In this document: one piece after another, positions 45,255-53,491 of the stretch
Numbering within the stretch: the stretch's first letter is position 1
How the letters are laid out: each line of letters opens with the position of its first letter
Source: Candidatus Krumholzibacteriota bacterium
Lineage (GTDB): Bacteria; Krumholzibacteriota; Krumholzibacteriia; LZORAL124-64-63
Reading direction: 5' to 3'
Assembly (NCBI GenBank): GCA_022711765.1
Contig: JAKLEB010000001.1
Location: 189,186-253,185 of the forward strand
Length of the DNA stretch: 64,000 bases
The notes under the pieces: model-generated
What the model was told of the DNA's origin: nothing
The model's input: the letters and a program-made list of their open reading frames with translations, nothing else
Databases searched by the model: none
Made by a program: the position numbers and the translations under genes

Positions 45255-47977
45255 TGGCGCGGCGCCGCCCATCCGACGCTGCCGCGACCTCGGCCGGCGC
45301 CGACCAGCGGCTCACGCCGATGCTCGCCCAGTACCTCGAGATCAAATCCCGGCATCCCGGCGCGATCCTGCTCTATCGCATGGGCGACTTCTTCGAGACG
45401 TTCTTCGAGGACGCGGAAATCCTCGCGCGCACGGCGGGCGTGACGCTCACCAGCCGCGACAAGGACAGCGCGCACCCGGTGCCCCTCGCCGGCGTTCCGC
45501 ACCACGCGCTCGCGACCTACCTCGCGCGACTGCTCGACGCGGGGCTCACGGTCGCGATCTGCGAGCAGGTCGAGGACCCCGCGACCGCGAAGGGCCTGGT
45601 CAAGCGCGAGGTGGTCGAGATCTTGAGCCCGGGCACGGCCACGGCGGCCGAGCTCATCGCCTCGGCCAGCGGCCACTACTGCCTCGCCTACCTGCCGCCC
45701 GAGGAGGCCGGCGCGGGCGCGGAGGCGGGTTGGGCGCTGCTCGACGCCACGACCGGCGAGTTTCGCTGCGGCCAGGAACCGATCGACCTCGCGGCTCTTT
45801 GCGAGCGGCACGCCGTGCGGGAGGTCATCCTGCGCGAGTCGCTTCCCGAGAGCCGGCTGCGCGGCTGGCGCGCCGGGCTGCCCGCGGTCGTGCTGAACCC
45901 GGTGAGTGACACCTGGTTCCACCCGGCGCTGGCCCAGCGGACGCTGCTCGACCACTTCCAGGTGGCGAGCCTCGGCGTCTTCGGCCTGGACCAGGGCGAC
46001 CGCCAGCGCGCCCTGTCGGCGGCCGGCGCGCTCCTGCGCTACCTGACCAGCCTCAACCTGCGGCGGCCGGCGCAGGTCACGAGCCTGAGGTTCGCGGCGC
46101 GCGGCGACCGGCTCCTGCTCGACGCGGAGACGCTGCGCAACCTCGAGATCTTCCGCACCTTCACCGGCGATCGCGGTCCGGGCACCCTGGTCCATCATGT
46201 CGATCGCACGGTGACCGCGGCTGGGCGGCGGCTCCTCGAGGATCGCCTCGCCGAGCCGCTCGTCGACCGCGCGGCGCTCGCGCGGTGGCATGCCGGCGTC
46301 GCGGCGCTGCGTGGCGCGGGCGACTGGTGCCGCGACCTGCGCGCCGTGTTGCGCGGCGTCGGCGATCTGGAACGACTCGCCGCGCGCGCCGCCACCGGCC
46401 GGATCGGCCCGCGGCAGCTGCGCCAGCTCGGGCTGGCGCTCGAGGCGACCGGCGAGTTGCGGCGCATGGCGCTCGCCGGCGGGCGGGCGGCCCACCCGGT
46501 GTGCGAGTGGGCGCGCGAGCTGCCGGAGCTCGCGCCGCTCGGCGCCGAGTTGTTGCGCGCGCTGCCGGACGAGCCGCCGGCGCACACGCGGCAAGGGGGT
46601 TACCTGCGTGACGGCGTGAGCGAGGAGCTCGACCGTTGCCGCGCGCTCGCCCGCGACACGAAGGGATTCCTGGCGGGCCTGCAGCTGCGCGAGCGCGAGC
46701 GGACCGGCATCACGACGCTCAAGGTCGGCTACAACAAGGTGTTCGGGTACTACTTCGACGTCACCCGCAAGAACCTGGACAAGGTGCCGCCGGACTACGA
46801 GCAGACGCAGACCCTGGTCAATTCCAGCCGCTTCGTGACTTGCCAGCTGAAGGAGGCGGAGGCGACGATCCTCGAGGCCGAGGAGCGCGGCGACCGCCTC
46901 GAGGCCGAGCTCTTCGCGCAGCTCGTCGCGTCGGTCGGCGCGCGGCTCGCGGACATCTCCGTGGCGGCGAACCGCGTCGCGCAGATCGACCTGATGACCG
47001 CCTTCGCGGTGCTCGCCGAGGAGCGGCGCTACTGCCAGCCGACCTGCGACGAGAGCTGCGAGCTCGAGATCCGCGAGGGCCGCCACCCGGTGGTCGAGCA
47101 GCTGCTGGCCGATCAGCAGTTCATCCCGAACGACACCGTCCTCGACGACCGCGACCACCAGCTGATCCTCCTGACCGGTCCGAACATGGGCGGCAAGAGC
47201 ACCTACCTGCGGCAGACAGCGCTCATCGTGCTGCTGGCGCAGTCCGGCAGCCACGTTCCCGCCGCGAGCGCGCGCATCGGCTGGATCGACCGCATCTTCA
47301 CTCGGGTCGGCGCGAGCGACAACCTCGCGCGGGGCGAGTCCACGTTCTACACCGAGATGAGCGAGACCGCGCACATCCTGCACCAGATGAGCCGGCGCAG
47401 CCTCGTGATCCTCGACGAGATCGGCCGCGGCACGTCGACCTACGACGGACTCTCGCTCGCGTGGGCGATCACGGAATTCCTGCACGACGCGCGCGGGCCG
47501 CGACCGCGGTCGATCTTCGCCACCCACTACCACGAGTTGACGGAGCTGGCGGCGACCCTGCCCGGCCTCGTGAACCTGCAGCTGCAGGTGCGGGAGTGGG
47601 AGGGCAAGATCATCTTCCTTCACCACGTGGCGCCGGGGCGGTCGGACAAGAGCTACGGCATCCACGTCGCGCGGCTCGCCGGGGTGCCCGAGACGGTCCT
47701 GCGGCGGGCCGAGAGCCTGCTCGCCTACCTGACGCGCGAGGATGCTCGCTCGACCGGCGCCGGGATCGGACTCGCGGCGGCGATCGGGTCGCTCGCGGCC
47801 GACGCGCCGGCCGCCGGCGGTGCGGCGCCGGCCCGGCAGCTCAGCCTGTTCAGGGACCACGAGCGCGATGCCCTGGATGCCCTACGGGAGCTCGACATCG
47901 AGACGATCTCCCCGGTCGAGGCGTTCATGTGGCTCGTGAGGATCAAGCGGCAGCTCTCCGGCGAGAACCCCGACTGA
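45254..47977 (+). CDS. mutS: DNA mismatch repair protein MutS
   Basis: MutS recognises mismatches and recruits MutL. The 907 residues start with the mismatch-binding domain, whose Phe-x-Glu wedge lies in YRMGDFFETF near residue 41. Connector, lever and clamp domains follow. The ATPase has Walker A GPNMGGKSTYLRQ near residue 645, DEIGRGTSTYDGLS and THYHELTEL. The C-terminal part (about 825-907) is short and Ala-rich. ATG 45254 overlaps the stop of the SPOR gene. mutL is 2.4 kb downstream, separated by a sensory protein gene. Confidence 0.97.
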   Translation: MARRRPSDAAATSAGADQRLTPMLAQYLEIKSRHPGAILLYRMGDFFETFFEDAEILARTAGVTLTSRDKDSAHPVPLAGVPHHALATYLARLLDAGLTVAICEQVEDPATAKGLVKREVVEILSPGTATAAELIASASGHYCLAYLPPEEAGAGAEAGWALLDATTGEFRCGQEPIDLAALCERHAVREVILRESLPESRLRGWRAGLPAVVLNPVSDTWFHPALAQRTLLDHFQVASLGVFGLDQGDRQRALSAAGALLRYLTSLNLRRPAQVTSLRFAARGDRLLLDAETLRNLEIFRTFTGDRGPGTLVHHVDRTVTAAGRRLLEDRLAEPLVDRAALARWHAGVAALRGAGDWCRDLRAVLRGVGDLERLAARAATGRIGPRQLRQLGLALEATGELRRMALAGGRAAHPVCEWARELPELAPLGAELLRALPDEPPAHTRQGGYLRDGVSEELDRCRALARDTKGFLAGLQLRERERTGITTLKVGYNKVFGYYFDVTRKNLDKVPPDYEQTQTLVNSSRFVTCQLKEAEATILEAEERGDRLEAELFAQLVASVGARLADISVAANRVAQIDLMTAFAVLAEERRYCQPTCDESCELEIREGRHPVVEQLLADQQFIPNDTVLDDRDHQLILLTGPNMGGKSTYLRQTALIVLLAQSGSHVPAASARIGWIDRIFTRVGASDNLARGESTFYTEMSETAHILHQMSRRSLVILDEIGRGTSTYDGLSLAWAITEFLHDARGPRPRSIFATHYHELTELAATLPGLVNLQLQVREWEGKIIFLHHVAPGRSDKSYGIHVARLAGVPETVLRRAESLLAYLTREDARSTGAGIGLAAAIGSLAADAPAAGGAAPARQLSLFRDHERDALDALRELDIETISPVEAFMWLVRIKRQLSGENPD

Positions 47978-48051
47978 GATCCTGTCCTCAAGCGGCGGGG
48001 CGGGCAGACGATCAAGTAGGCACGGGAATCCCGCGTCGCGAGGCGGAGGTC

Positions 48052-50304
48052 ATGAGCGAACGCCTATCCATCGTCCTGGGCGCTCCTGGCGAGGCGGAGA
48101 TGCCTCTCTTCGCCGACCTCGGCGCGCGCGACGACATCGTCATCCTCGCCGTCGTCGACCCCACCGGCCAGGCGCTCGGTTCCGCGATCGCCGAGATCAT
48201 GGGCGTCCCGGTGCACGCGTCGCTGGACGAGTTCGCCGCGCCCGCCGGCGCCACGCCGGTCGTCGTGCTGCCCGCGGGAGCCGGGGCGCTCGCGGCGTCG
48301 CTCGCCGACGCTGCGGCCCGGCGCGGCCTGCCCACGATCCGTCAGGACGAGTTGCGCGCCCAGCTGGCCCTCCGGCGCCGGCCAGCGGCCCCGCGGCCAC
48401 TGCCCCCCCGGCCCGGCCTCGAGCAGATCGAGTGCGAGAGCGCGGCGATCCAGGCGACCCTGGCCGGGCTCGAGGACGCGCTCGCGGGCGACGCGATCCT
48501 GAGGCAGCTCCTGGATCTGTGCACTCGCTCGGTCGGCGCGGGCGGCGGTTCGATCCTGCTGTTCGACCGGGCTAGCCGTGAACTCTACATCGCGTACGCC
48601 ACCGGTCTGAGCGAGGGCACCCTGCACAGCACGCGCGTCAAGCTGGGCGAGGGGATCGCCGGCCGGGTCGCGCGGACGCGCCGCGCGGAGCTCGTCGAGG
48701 GCGCGCAGGGCGTCACGGACCGCCATCGCGACCGCCCGGACATCGCGACCGCCATCTCGACCCCGCTGGTGGCCGGCGACCGCCTGCTGGGCGTCCTGAA
48801 CGTCTCGACGCAAGCCGGCCAGCCGCCGCTCGACACGTCGGCGCGCGATCTCCTCGCCGGCCTGTCCATCCGCCTCGGGCGCATTCTCGACGGCGTGCAG
48901 CAGCTCCAGCAGCAGCGGACGAGCCGCATGTTCGACCTCACCGAGCAGCAACTGCGGCGCGTCGCCGTCCGGCATCGCGAACTCCCGGAGATGCTCACGG
49001 CCTGGTCCGCGGCCCTCGCCGTGACCGCCGAGGCCGAACGCGTCTCGCTCGTGATCCCCTGCGAGGACGGCGGCCTGCTCACCTGCGAGTCCGCGCCCGG
49101 CGAGGACGGCCGGCACTGGTACGAGCCGCTCCACAATCCGGCGTGGCTCGAAGTCCTCGGCTCCGGCGTCCCGCTGGTGGCGCGGCAGGACGACCTCTCG
49201 GGCGGCATCGCCGCGCCGGTGACGGCGTTCTACCTGCCGATCGGGCGCGAGCCGGTGCGCGCCGGCCTCTCGATGTCATTCGCGAGCTCGCGGGCGGCGC
49301 ACGCCTTCCACGCGCTTGCCGGCGAAACCGTGTTCCTGCTGGAGCGACTGTTGCCCGATCAGCTCGACCAGCGGCGCCACGCGCATCGCGCGCAGCGTCT
49401 CGGCGATCTCTCGGAGACGCTCGCCGAGCTGGCCGCCTTCGAGGGATCCCTGGACGGATTGGCCGAGCGCGTCTGCGCCGCGGCGTGCCGGCTCACCGGC
49501 AGCCGCCACGCCGCCGCGATCGCCGAGATCCGCGACGGCGACGCGCGCCCGGCCGGCGGTAACCTGCCCGATTCCGCCCCGTGGCTCGGCGAGATCCCGC
49601 GCCTGCTTCACGCGGCCGCTCGTGGCGGCTGGCGCATCACGACCCTCGAGACCGGTTCGACGCCGCTGAGCGTGCTCGTCGCCACGACCGCGGCCGACCA
49701 GCCCACACCTGGGATCATCCTGATCGGCAAACAGCGGACGAACGTCCTCGACGGCCAGGTGTTCACGCCGCTCGACGCGGAGCTGGTCCTGCCGCTCGTC
49801 GGGCTGCTGGGCCGGCTCAGGCCCGCGGCGCCGTTGTCGCCCGAGGTCGTCCTCGACCTCAGGCCGCCGTTCGCTGACGTCGCTGAGCGGCGCCCCGCGC
49901 CGGTCGGCGCGCGAGCCCCCGCCGGCGAGGAGCAGCTGCTGGCGGACCTGCGACGCGAGCTGGACCGCTGCACCCGGTACCACAACGTGTGCGGGGTGGT
50001 GCTGCTGCGCCCGGCGCTGCCGGCGTCGACCGCACTCGACCTGTTGCAGGCGTGCGCGCGGCGCGTCGAGGGCAGCCTGCGCATCTCGGACCGCGTCTAC
50101 CCGACGGCCGACCACTGCCTCGCGGTGCTCGTGCCCGAAGAGGTCCAGCACCTCGACCACCTGAGGGCGCGGCTCGTGACGGAGCTGCGCACGCTCGCCG
50201 GCGATCCGCAACTGCGCGTCGAGTCGGCCTGGGTCGCCTACCCCGCCACGCGCGGCACGGCCGCCGACCTGCTCGCCCTCGCGCGGCAGCGCCTCCAGGC
50301 CTGA
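48052..50304 (+). CDS. Multidomain sensor: Rossmann-like N-domain, GAF domain(s), degenerate GGDEF-like C-domain
   Basis: This 750-residue soluble protein has no obvious named orthologue. Residues 1-110 read as a Rossmann-like unit (LSIVLGAPGEAEMPL, then ILAVVDPTGQAL and VVVLPAGAGALA). Residues 140-290 form a GAF domain (LLDLCTRSVGAGGGSILLFD and KLGEGIAGRVART). A helical stretch and two weaker GAF-like segments (about 300-470 and 480-610) follow. The last 120 residues resemble a diguanylate cyclase in secondary structure, but the GGDEF site reads PTADH (DRVYPTADHCLAVLVPE), so cyclase activity is unlikely. GGAGG precedes ATG 48052. Ligand and output are unknown. It lies between mutS and the mutL promoter. 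Confidence 0.68.
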   Translation: MSERLSIVLGAPGEAEMPLFADLGARDDIVILAVVDPTGQALGSAIAEIMGVPVHASLDEFAAPAGATPVVVLPAGAGALAASLADAAARRGLPTIRQDELRAQLALRRRPAAPRPLPPRPGLEQIECESAAIQATLAGLEDALAGDAILRQLLDLCTRSVGAGGGSILLFDRASRELYIAYATGLSEGTLHSTRVKLGEGIAGRVARTRRAELVEGAQGVTDRHRDRPDIATAISTPLVAGDRLLGVLNVSTQAGQPPLDTSARDLLAGLSIRLGRILDGVQQLQQQRTSRMFDLTEQQLRRVAVRHRELPEMLTAWSAALAVTAEAERVSLVIPCEDGGLLTCESAPGEDGRHWYEPLHNPAWLEVLGSGVPLVARQDDLSGGIAAPVTAFYLPIGREPVRAGLSMSFASSRAAHAFHALAGETVFLLERLLPDQLDQRRHAHRAQRLGDLSETLAELAAFEGSLDGLAERVCAAACRLTGSRHAAAIAEIRDGDARPAGGNLPDSAPWLGEIPRLLHAAARGGWRITTLETGSTPLSVLVATTAADQPTPGIILIGKQRTNVLDGQVFTPLDAELVLPLVGLLGRLRPAAPLSPEVVLDLRPPFADVAERRPAPVGARAPAGEEQLLADLRRELDRCTRYHNVCGVVLLRPALPASTALDLLQACARRVEGSLRISDRVYPTADHCLAVLVPEEVQHLDHLRARLVTELRTLAGDPQLRVESAWVAYPATRGTAADLLALARQRLQA

Positions 50305-50315
50305 GCGGCGCGCCG

Positions 50316-50344
50316 TTGACGGGATGCCGGCGGCGACCTATCCT
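50316..50344 (+). promoter_or_regulatory. Promoter of mutL-miaA
   Basis: TTGACG (50316-50321), a 17-base spacer and TATCCT (50339-50344), 54 bases before the mutL ATG. Confidence 0.6.
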
Positions 50345-50397
50345 TCACGCTCGATGCCCCGGCGATCCCAGGCCCCGACCGGATCTCGAGCGATACC

Positions 50398-52233
50398 ATG
50401 CCCGATCTGCCTGCGCCCATCCGCGTCCTCGACGACGCGACGATCGACCGCATCGCCGCGGGCGAGGTCGTCGAGCGTCCGGCTTCGATCGTCAAGGAAC
50501 TCTGCGAGAACGCGCTCGACGCCGGCGCGACCAGCATCAGCGTGAATGTCCTCGAGGGCGGTCTCACCCGGATCGTGGTGGAGGACGACGGCCACGGAAT
50601 CCCGTTCCGCGAGCTGCCGCTGGCGTTCGAGCGCCACGCGACGAGCAAGATCGCTTCGGCCGCGGACATCCGGCGGGTCGGCAGCTTCGGCTTCCGGGGC
50701 GAGGCGCTCGCCGCGATCGCCTCGGTCAGCCGCACCCGGATGGTCACCCGGTGCAGCAGCGAGCCGGTCGGCGGCCTGATCGAGCTCGACGGCAGCGCCA
50801 TCCAGCGCCGCGAGCCGGCGCCGCGCAATCGCGGCACGACGGTCACCGTGGAGGACCTCTTCTACAACACGCCCGCCCGGCGCAAGTTCATGAAGACCGC
50901 GCAGGCCGAGAAGCGTTCGATCGTCCGCACCGTGACGGTCCTCTCGCTCGCGCATTGGGACGTACGCTGGCAGCTGCGCGAAGGGGACCAGGTCCTTCTG
51001 GATCTGATGCCGGCCGGCTCGTTGCCGGTGCGGGTGCGCGACGTCTTCGGCGCCGCGCTCGCGGAGCACCTCACGCGGTTCGAGAAGGAATCGGGCGGCT
51101 TCAGCGTGGCCGGTCTCGCGTCCCGCCCGACCTGGACCCGCGGCAACCGCGAGCAGCAGTTCCTCTTCGTCAATCGGCGGCCGGTCGAGAGCGCGTCGCT
51201 GTCGCAAGCGATCGCGCAGGCCTACCGCGAGGCCGTGCCGCCGGGCAAGCACCCGGTCGTGGTCGCGTTCCTGCAGCTGCCGGCCGGCGAGGTCGACGTC
51301 AACGTGCACCCGGCCAAGACCGAGGTGCGTCTGTTGCTCGAGCGGCAAGTGTTCGGATTGCTCAAGAGCGCGCTCCAGGAAGGCCTCGACCTGCGCCATG
51401 CGGAGTCCCTGCGCCCGACCACCGAATCCGCTCTGGATGCCGGCGCGCCGGTGCCCGGCTTCGCGGGCCAGCAGGGCGGCCGGCTCGCCGAGGCCGAAGC
51501 CGACTTCCTGCGCCGCCATTTCCAGCGGGGCGGTTCCGCAGGCTACGAGCACCGTGGCGTACCGGCCGGGCAGAACGAACTGTTCGATGTAGCGGCGACG
51601 CGCCCGGCCGAGGCGCCCGCCGCGCTCGCCAGCCCCGCCGGCGAGGACCCGACCCTCTACTCGGCGCCGTTCTGGCAACTGCACCGCACGTACATCGTGA
51701 CCCAGATCCGCGGCGGCCTCGTGATCATCGACCAGCACAACAGCCACGAGCGGATCCTGTACAACCAGGCGCGGCAAGCGCTCGCCGCCGGCGGCCGGAC
51801 CCTGCCGACGCAGCAGCTCCTGTTCCCCGCGCACCTCGACCTCTCGCCCAATCAGCTGCAGGCATTTCAGCAGCACCGCGCGCGCCTGGAGACCCTCGGT
51901 TTCCTGGTGCAGCCGTTCGGCGGCCAGTCGGTCCTCGTGCAGGGCATCCCCGCGAGCCTAAAGAACTGGAACGACGGCCGTCTCCTCCTCGATGTCCTCG
52001 ACGACCTCGGCCGCGAGGACGATCCCGAGAACGAGCAGCAGACGGACCTCCTGGCGAGCTTCGCCTGCCACGGCGCGGTCCGCGCCGGCGAGCCGCTCAC
52101 TGTGCCCGAGATGCAGAACCTCGTGGACCAGCTCTTCGCCACCGACCAGCCGCTCGCCTGCCCGCACGGGCGTCCGACCCTGATCAACTTCACGCTCGCG
52201 GAACTGGAGAAGCGGTTTGGCCGGCGCCAGTGA
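50398..52233 (+). CDS. mutL: DNA mismatch repair protein MutL
   Basis: MutL couples mismatch recognition to strand removal. The GHKL ATPase half has ELCENALDAGATSI, DDGHGI, RHATSKI and GFRGEAL. The transducer domain runs to about residue 340. A variable linker leads to the C-terminal dimerisation domain (about 420-611). There the endonuclease-type motif reads DQHNSHERILYN, where DQHAxxExxxxE is usual, while FACHGAVRAGE and CPHGRPT are kept. 611 residues. It overlaps miaA, whose TTG start lies inside its last codons. Confidence 0.96.
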   Translation: MPDLPAPIRVLDDATIDRIAAGEVVERPASIVKELCENALDAGATSISVNVLEGGLTRIVVEDDGHGIPFRELPLAFERHATSKIASAADIRRVGSFGFRGEALAAIASVSRTRMVTRCSSEPVGGLIELDGSAIQRREPAPRNRGTTVTVEDLFYNTPARRKFMKTAQAEKRSIVRTVTVLSLAHWDVRWQLREGDQVLLDLMPAGSLPVRVRDVFGAALAEHLTRFEKESGGFSVAGLASRPTWTRGNREQQFLFVNRRPVESASLSQAIAQAYREAVPPGKHPVVVAFLQLPAGEVDVNVHPAKTEVRLLLERQVFGLLKSALQEGLDLRHAESLRPTTESALDAGAPVPGFAGQQGGRLAEAEADFLRRHFQRGGSAGYEHRGVPAGQNELFDVAATRPAEAPAALASPAGEDPTLYSAPFWQLHRTYIVTQIRGGLVIIDQHNSHERILYNQARQALAAGGRTLPTQQLLFPAHLDLSPNQLQAFQQHRARLETLGFLVQPFGGQSVLVQGIPASLKNWNDGRLLLDVLDDLGREDDPENEQQTDLLASFACHGAVRAGEPLTVPEMQNLVDQLFATDQPLACPHGRPTLINFTLAELEKRFGRRQ

Positions 52234-53167
52234 GCGCGGTCCGCGAAGCTGCCCCGCCATCGTCGGGCCCACGGGCGTCGGCAAGACCGCCCTCGTGACG
52301 GCGCTCGCCGCGCGGTTCCCGATCGAGATCATCTCCCTCGACAGCCGCCAGATCTACCGCGGCTTGCGCATAGGCACGGCGCAGCCAACTGGCGAGGAGA
52401 TGCGCGTTTGCCCGCATCACCTCGTGGATTTTCTCGACCCGGACGACACCTACTCCGCGCAGCGCTACCGCGCCGATTTCTGCCGCGTCTGGCGGGAGAT
52501 CGCGGATCGCGGCCGCGTGCCGGTTGTGGTCGGCGGGGCCGGCCTCTACCTGCGCGCCGTGAGCGAGGGCTTCGTGCCGCTGCCGCCCGGGAGCGAGGAG
52601 CGGTTGCCGGCGGTCCGGGACCAGGTCGCCTCGCTCGACGATGCCGAGCTCGCAGCGGCGCTCGAGGCCGCCGACCCCGTGACATCCGGCCGCCTGCACC
52701 CCCGGGACCGCTACCGGCGCCGCCGCGCCCTCGAGATCTGCCGTCTCGCCGGACGGGCGCTGAGCGAGCTCGCGGCGGCGCAGGAGCCGGATCCGGCGCT
52801 GGGTCTGATCTTCCCGGTCGTGCGGCTGGATCGGCCGGCGGGCGAGCTCGCGGCGCGGATCGCGGCGCGCGCCGCGGCCATGCTGGCGGCGGGTTGGGTG
52901 GAGGAGACGCGCGCGCTGTTGACTCGCCACGCGCCGGACTGCCCGGGCCTGCGGTCGATCGGGTACGCGGAGATCGTGCGCCATCTGGCCGGCGAGGTGG
53001 CGGCGGCGGACCTGGCGCCCGCGATCGCGCTGGCGACGCGGCAGTACGCGAAGCGGCAGCGGACCTGGTTCCGCTCGCTCGCGTGCGAGGCGGCCGGGTC
53101 CCCGGACGATGGAGAGGTGCGCGCCGCGGCCGAGCAGGCCGTGGCCCGCGCGGTCTCGGCCGGCTAG
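52217..53167 (+). CDS. miaA: tRNA dimethylallyltransferase
   Basis: MiaA transfers the dimethylallyl group to A37 of tRNAs reading UNN codons, the substrate step for MiaB. The 316 residues have the P-loop IVGPTGVGKTAL, SLDSRQIYRGLRIGTAQPT, VVGGAGLYLRAV, DRYRRRRALEI and the C-terminal TRQYAKRQRTWFR. The start is TTG 52217, just after GGAGAAG and overlapping mutL; mutL-miaA coupling is common in bacteria. The protein ends 80 bases before the tRNA-Gly gene. Confidence 0.95.
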   Translation: MAGASERGPRSCPAIVGPTGVGKTALVTALAARFPIEIISLDSRQIYRGLRIGTAQPTGEEMRVCPHHLVDFLDPDDTYSAQRYRADFCRVWREIADRGRVPVVVGGAGLYLRAVSEGFVPLPPGSEERLPAVRDQVASLDDAELAAALEAADPVTSGRLHPRDRYRRRRALEICRLAGRALSELAAAQEPDPALGLIFPVVRLDRPAGELAARIAARAAAMLAAGWVEETRALLTRHAPDCPGLRSIGYAEIVRHLAGEVAAADLAPAIALATRQYAKRQRTWFRSLACEAAGSPDDGEVRAAAEQAVARAVSAG

Positions 53168-53206
53168 ACCGCGCCGAACCGGCGGCCCGGAGCGCGGGCG
53201 GCCGTC

Positions 53207-53235
53207 TTGACGGAGGATCGGCCCGGGTGTAAGTT
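53207..53235 (+). promoter_or_regulatory. Promoter of tRNA-Gly
   Basis: TTGACG (53207-53212), a 17-base spacer and TAAGTT (53230-53235), with the mature tRNA beginning 12 bases later. Confidence 0.65.
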
Positions 53236-53247
53236 TCGCCGCACGGA

Positions 53248-53323
53248 GCGGGCATAGCTCAGTTGGTAGAGCATCAGCTTCCCAAGCTGAGGGTCGCGGG
53301 TTCGAGACCCGTTGCCCGCTCCA
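53248..53323 (+). tRNA. tRNA-Gly (anticodon CCC), CCA encoded
   Basis: A 76-base cloverleaf. The acceptor stem GCGGGCA pairs with TGCCCGC, followed by discriminator T and an encoded CCA. The D-arm is GCTC...GAGC, the anticodon stem TCAGC/GCTGA encloses loop TTCCCAA with anticodon CCC (reads GGG), and the T-arm contains GGTTCGAGA. It has its own promoter and terminator. Confidence 0.95.
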
Positions 53324-53333
53324 GATCACTCGA

Positions 53334-53365
53334 CAGCGACCGATCCGTCGGGCGCTGTTTTTTTT
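53334..53365 (+). terminator. Rho-independent terminator after tRNA-Gly
   Basis: CAGCGACCGA, a TCCG loop and TCGGGCGCTG form a ten-position stem (one A-G mismatch), followed by eight T residues. It is the only canonical hairpin plus T-run in the window. Confidence 0.9.
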
Positions 53366-53405
53366 CGAGATCGAGGACCAGCGCCGGCGACGTGGACGAA
53401 TTCCC

Positions 53406-53435
53406 TTGTGCCCGCTCGATCGCGATCGCTAGGAT
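53406..53435 (+). promoter_or_regulatory. Possible promoter of the WD40/caspase gene
   Basis: TTGTGC (53406-53411), an 18-base spacer and TAGGAT (53430-53435). It is weaker than the other promoters, but a separate start is needed because a strong terminator lies just upstream. Confidence 0.35.
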
Positions 53436-53478
53436 CCATGCGAATACGCTCTGTCGGTTCACGCGCGCACCGGATCGC

Positions 53479-53485
53479 GGAGGAG
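53479..53485 (+). promoter_or_regulatory. Ribosome binding site of the WD40/caspase gene
   Basis: GGAGGAG six bases before ATG 53492, which directly begins a signal peptide. This rules out the much earlier in-frame starts that run back into the tRNA. Confidence 0.65.
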
Positions 53486-53491
53486 ACGCTG

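Noticed and set aside
42560..47977. mutS as a member of a dedicated mismatch-repair operon with mutL
   Set aside because: mutS overlaps the SPOR gene of the lapAB unit, while mutL has its own promoter at 50316 and is separated by the GAF gene.
53312..53491. In-frame starts of the WD40/caspase gene lying in or just after the tRNA
   Set aside because: They would place the start inside the tRNA and before a strong terminator; GGAGGAG and a signal peptide point to ATG 53492.
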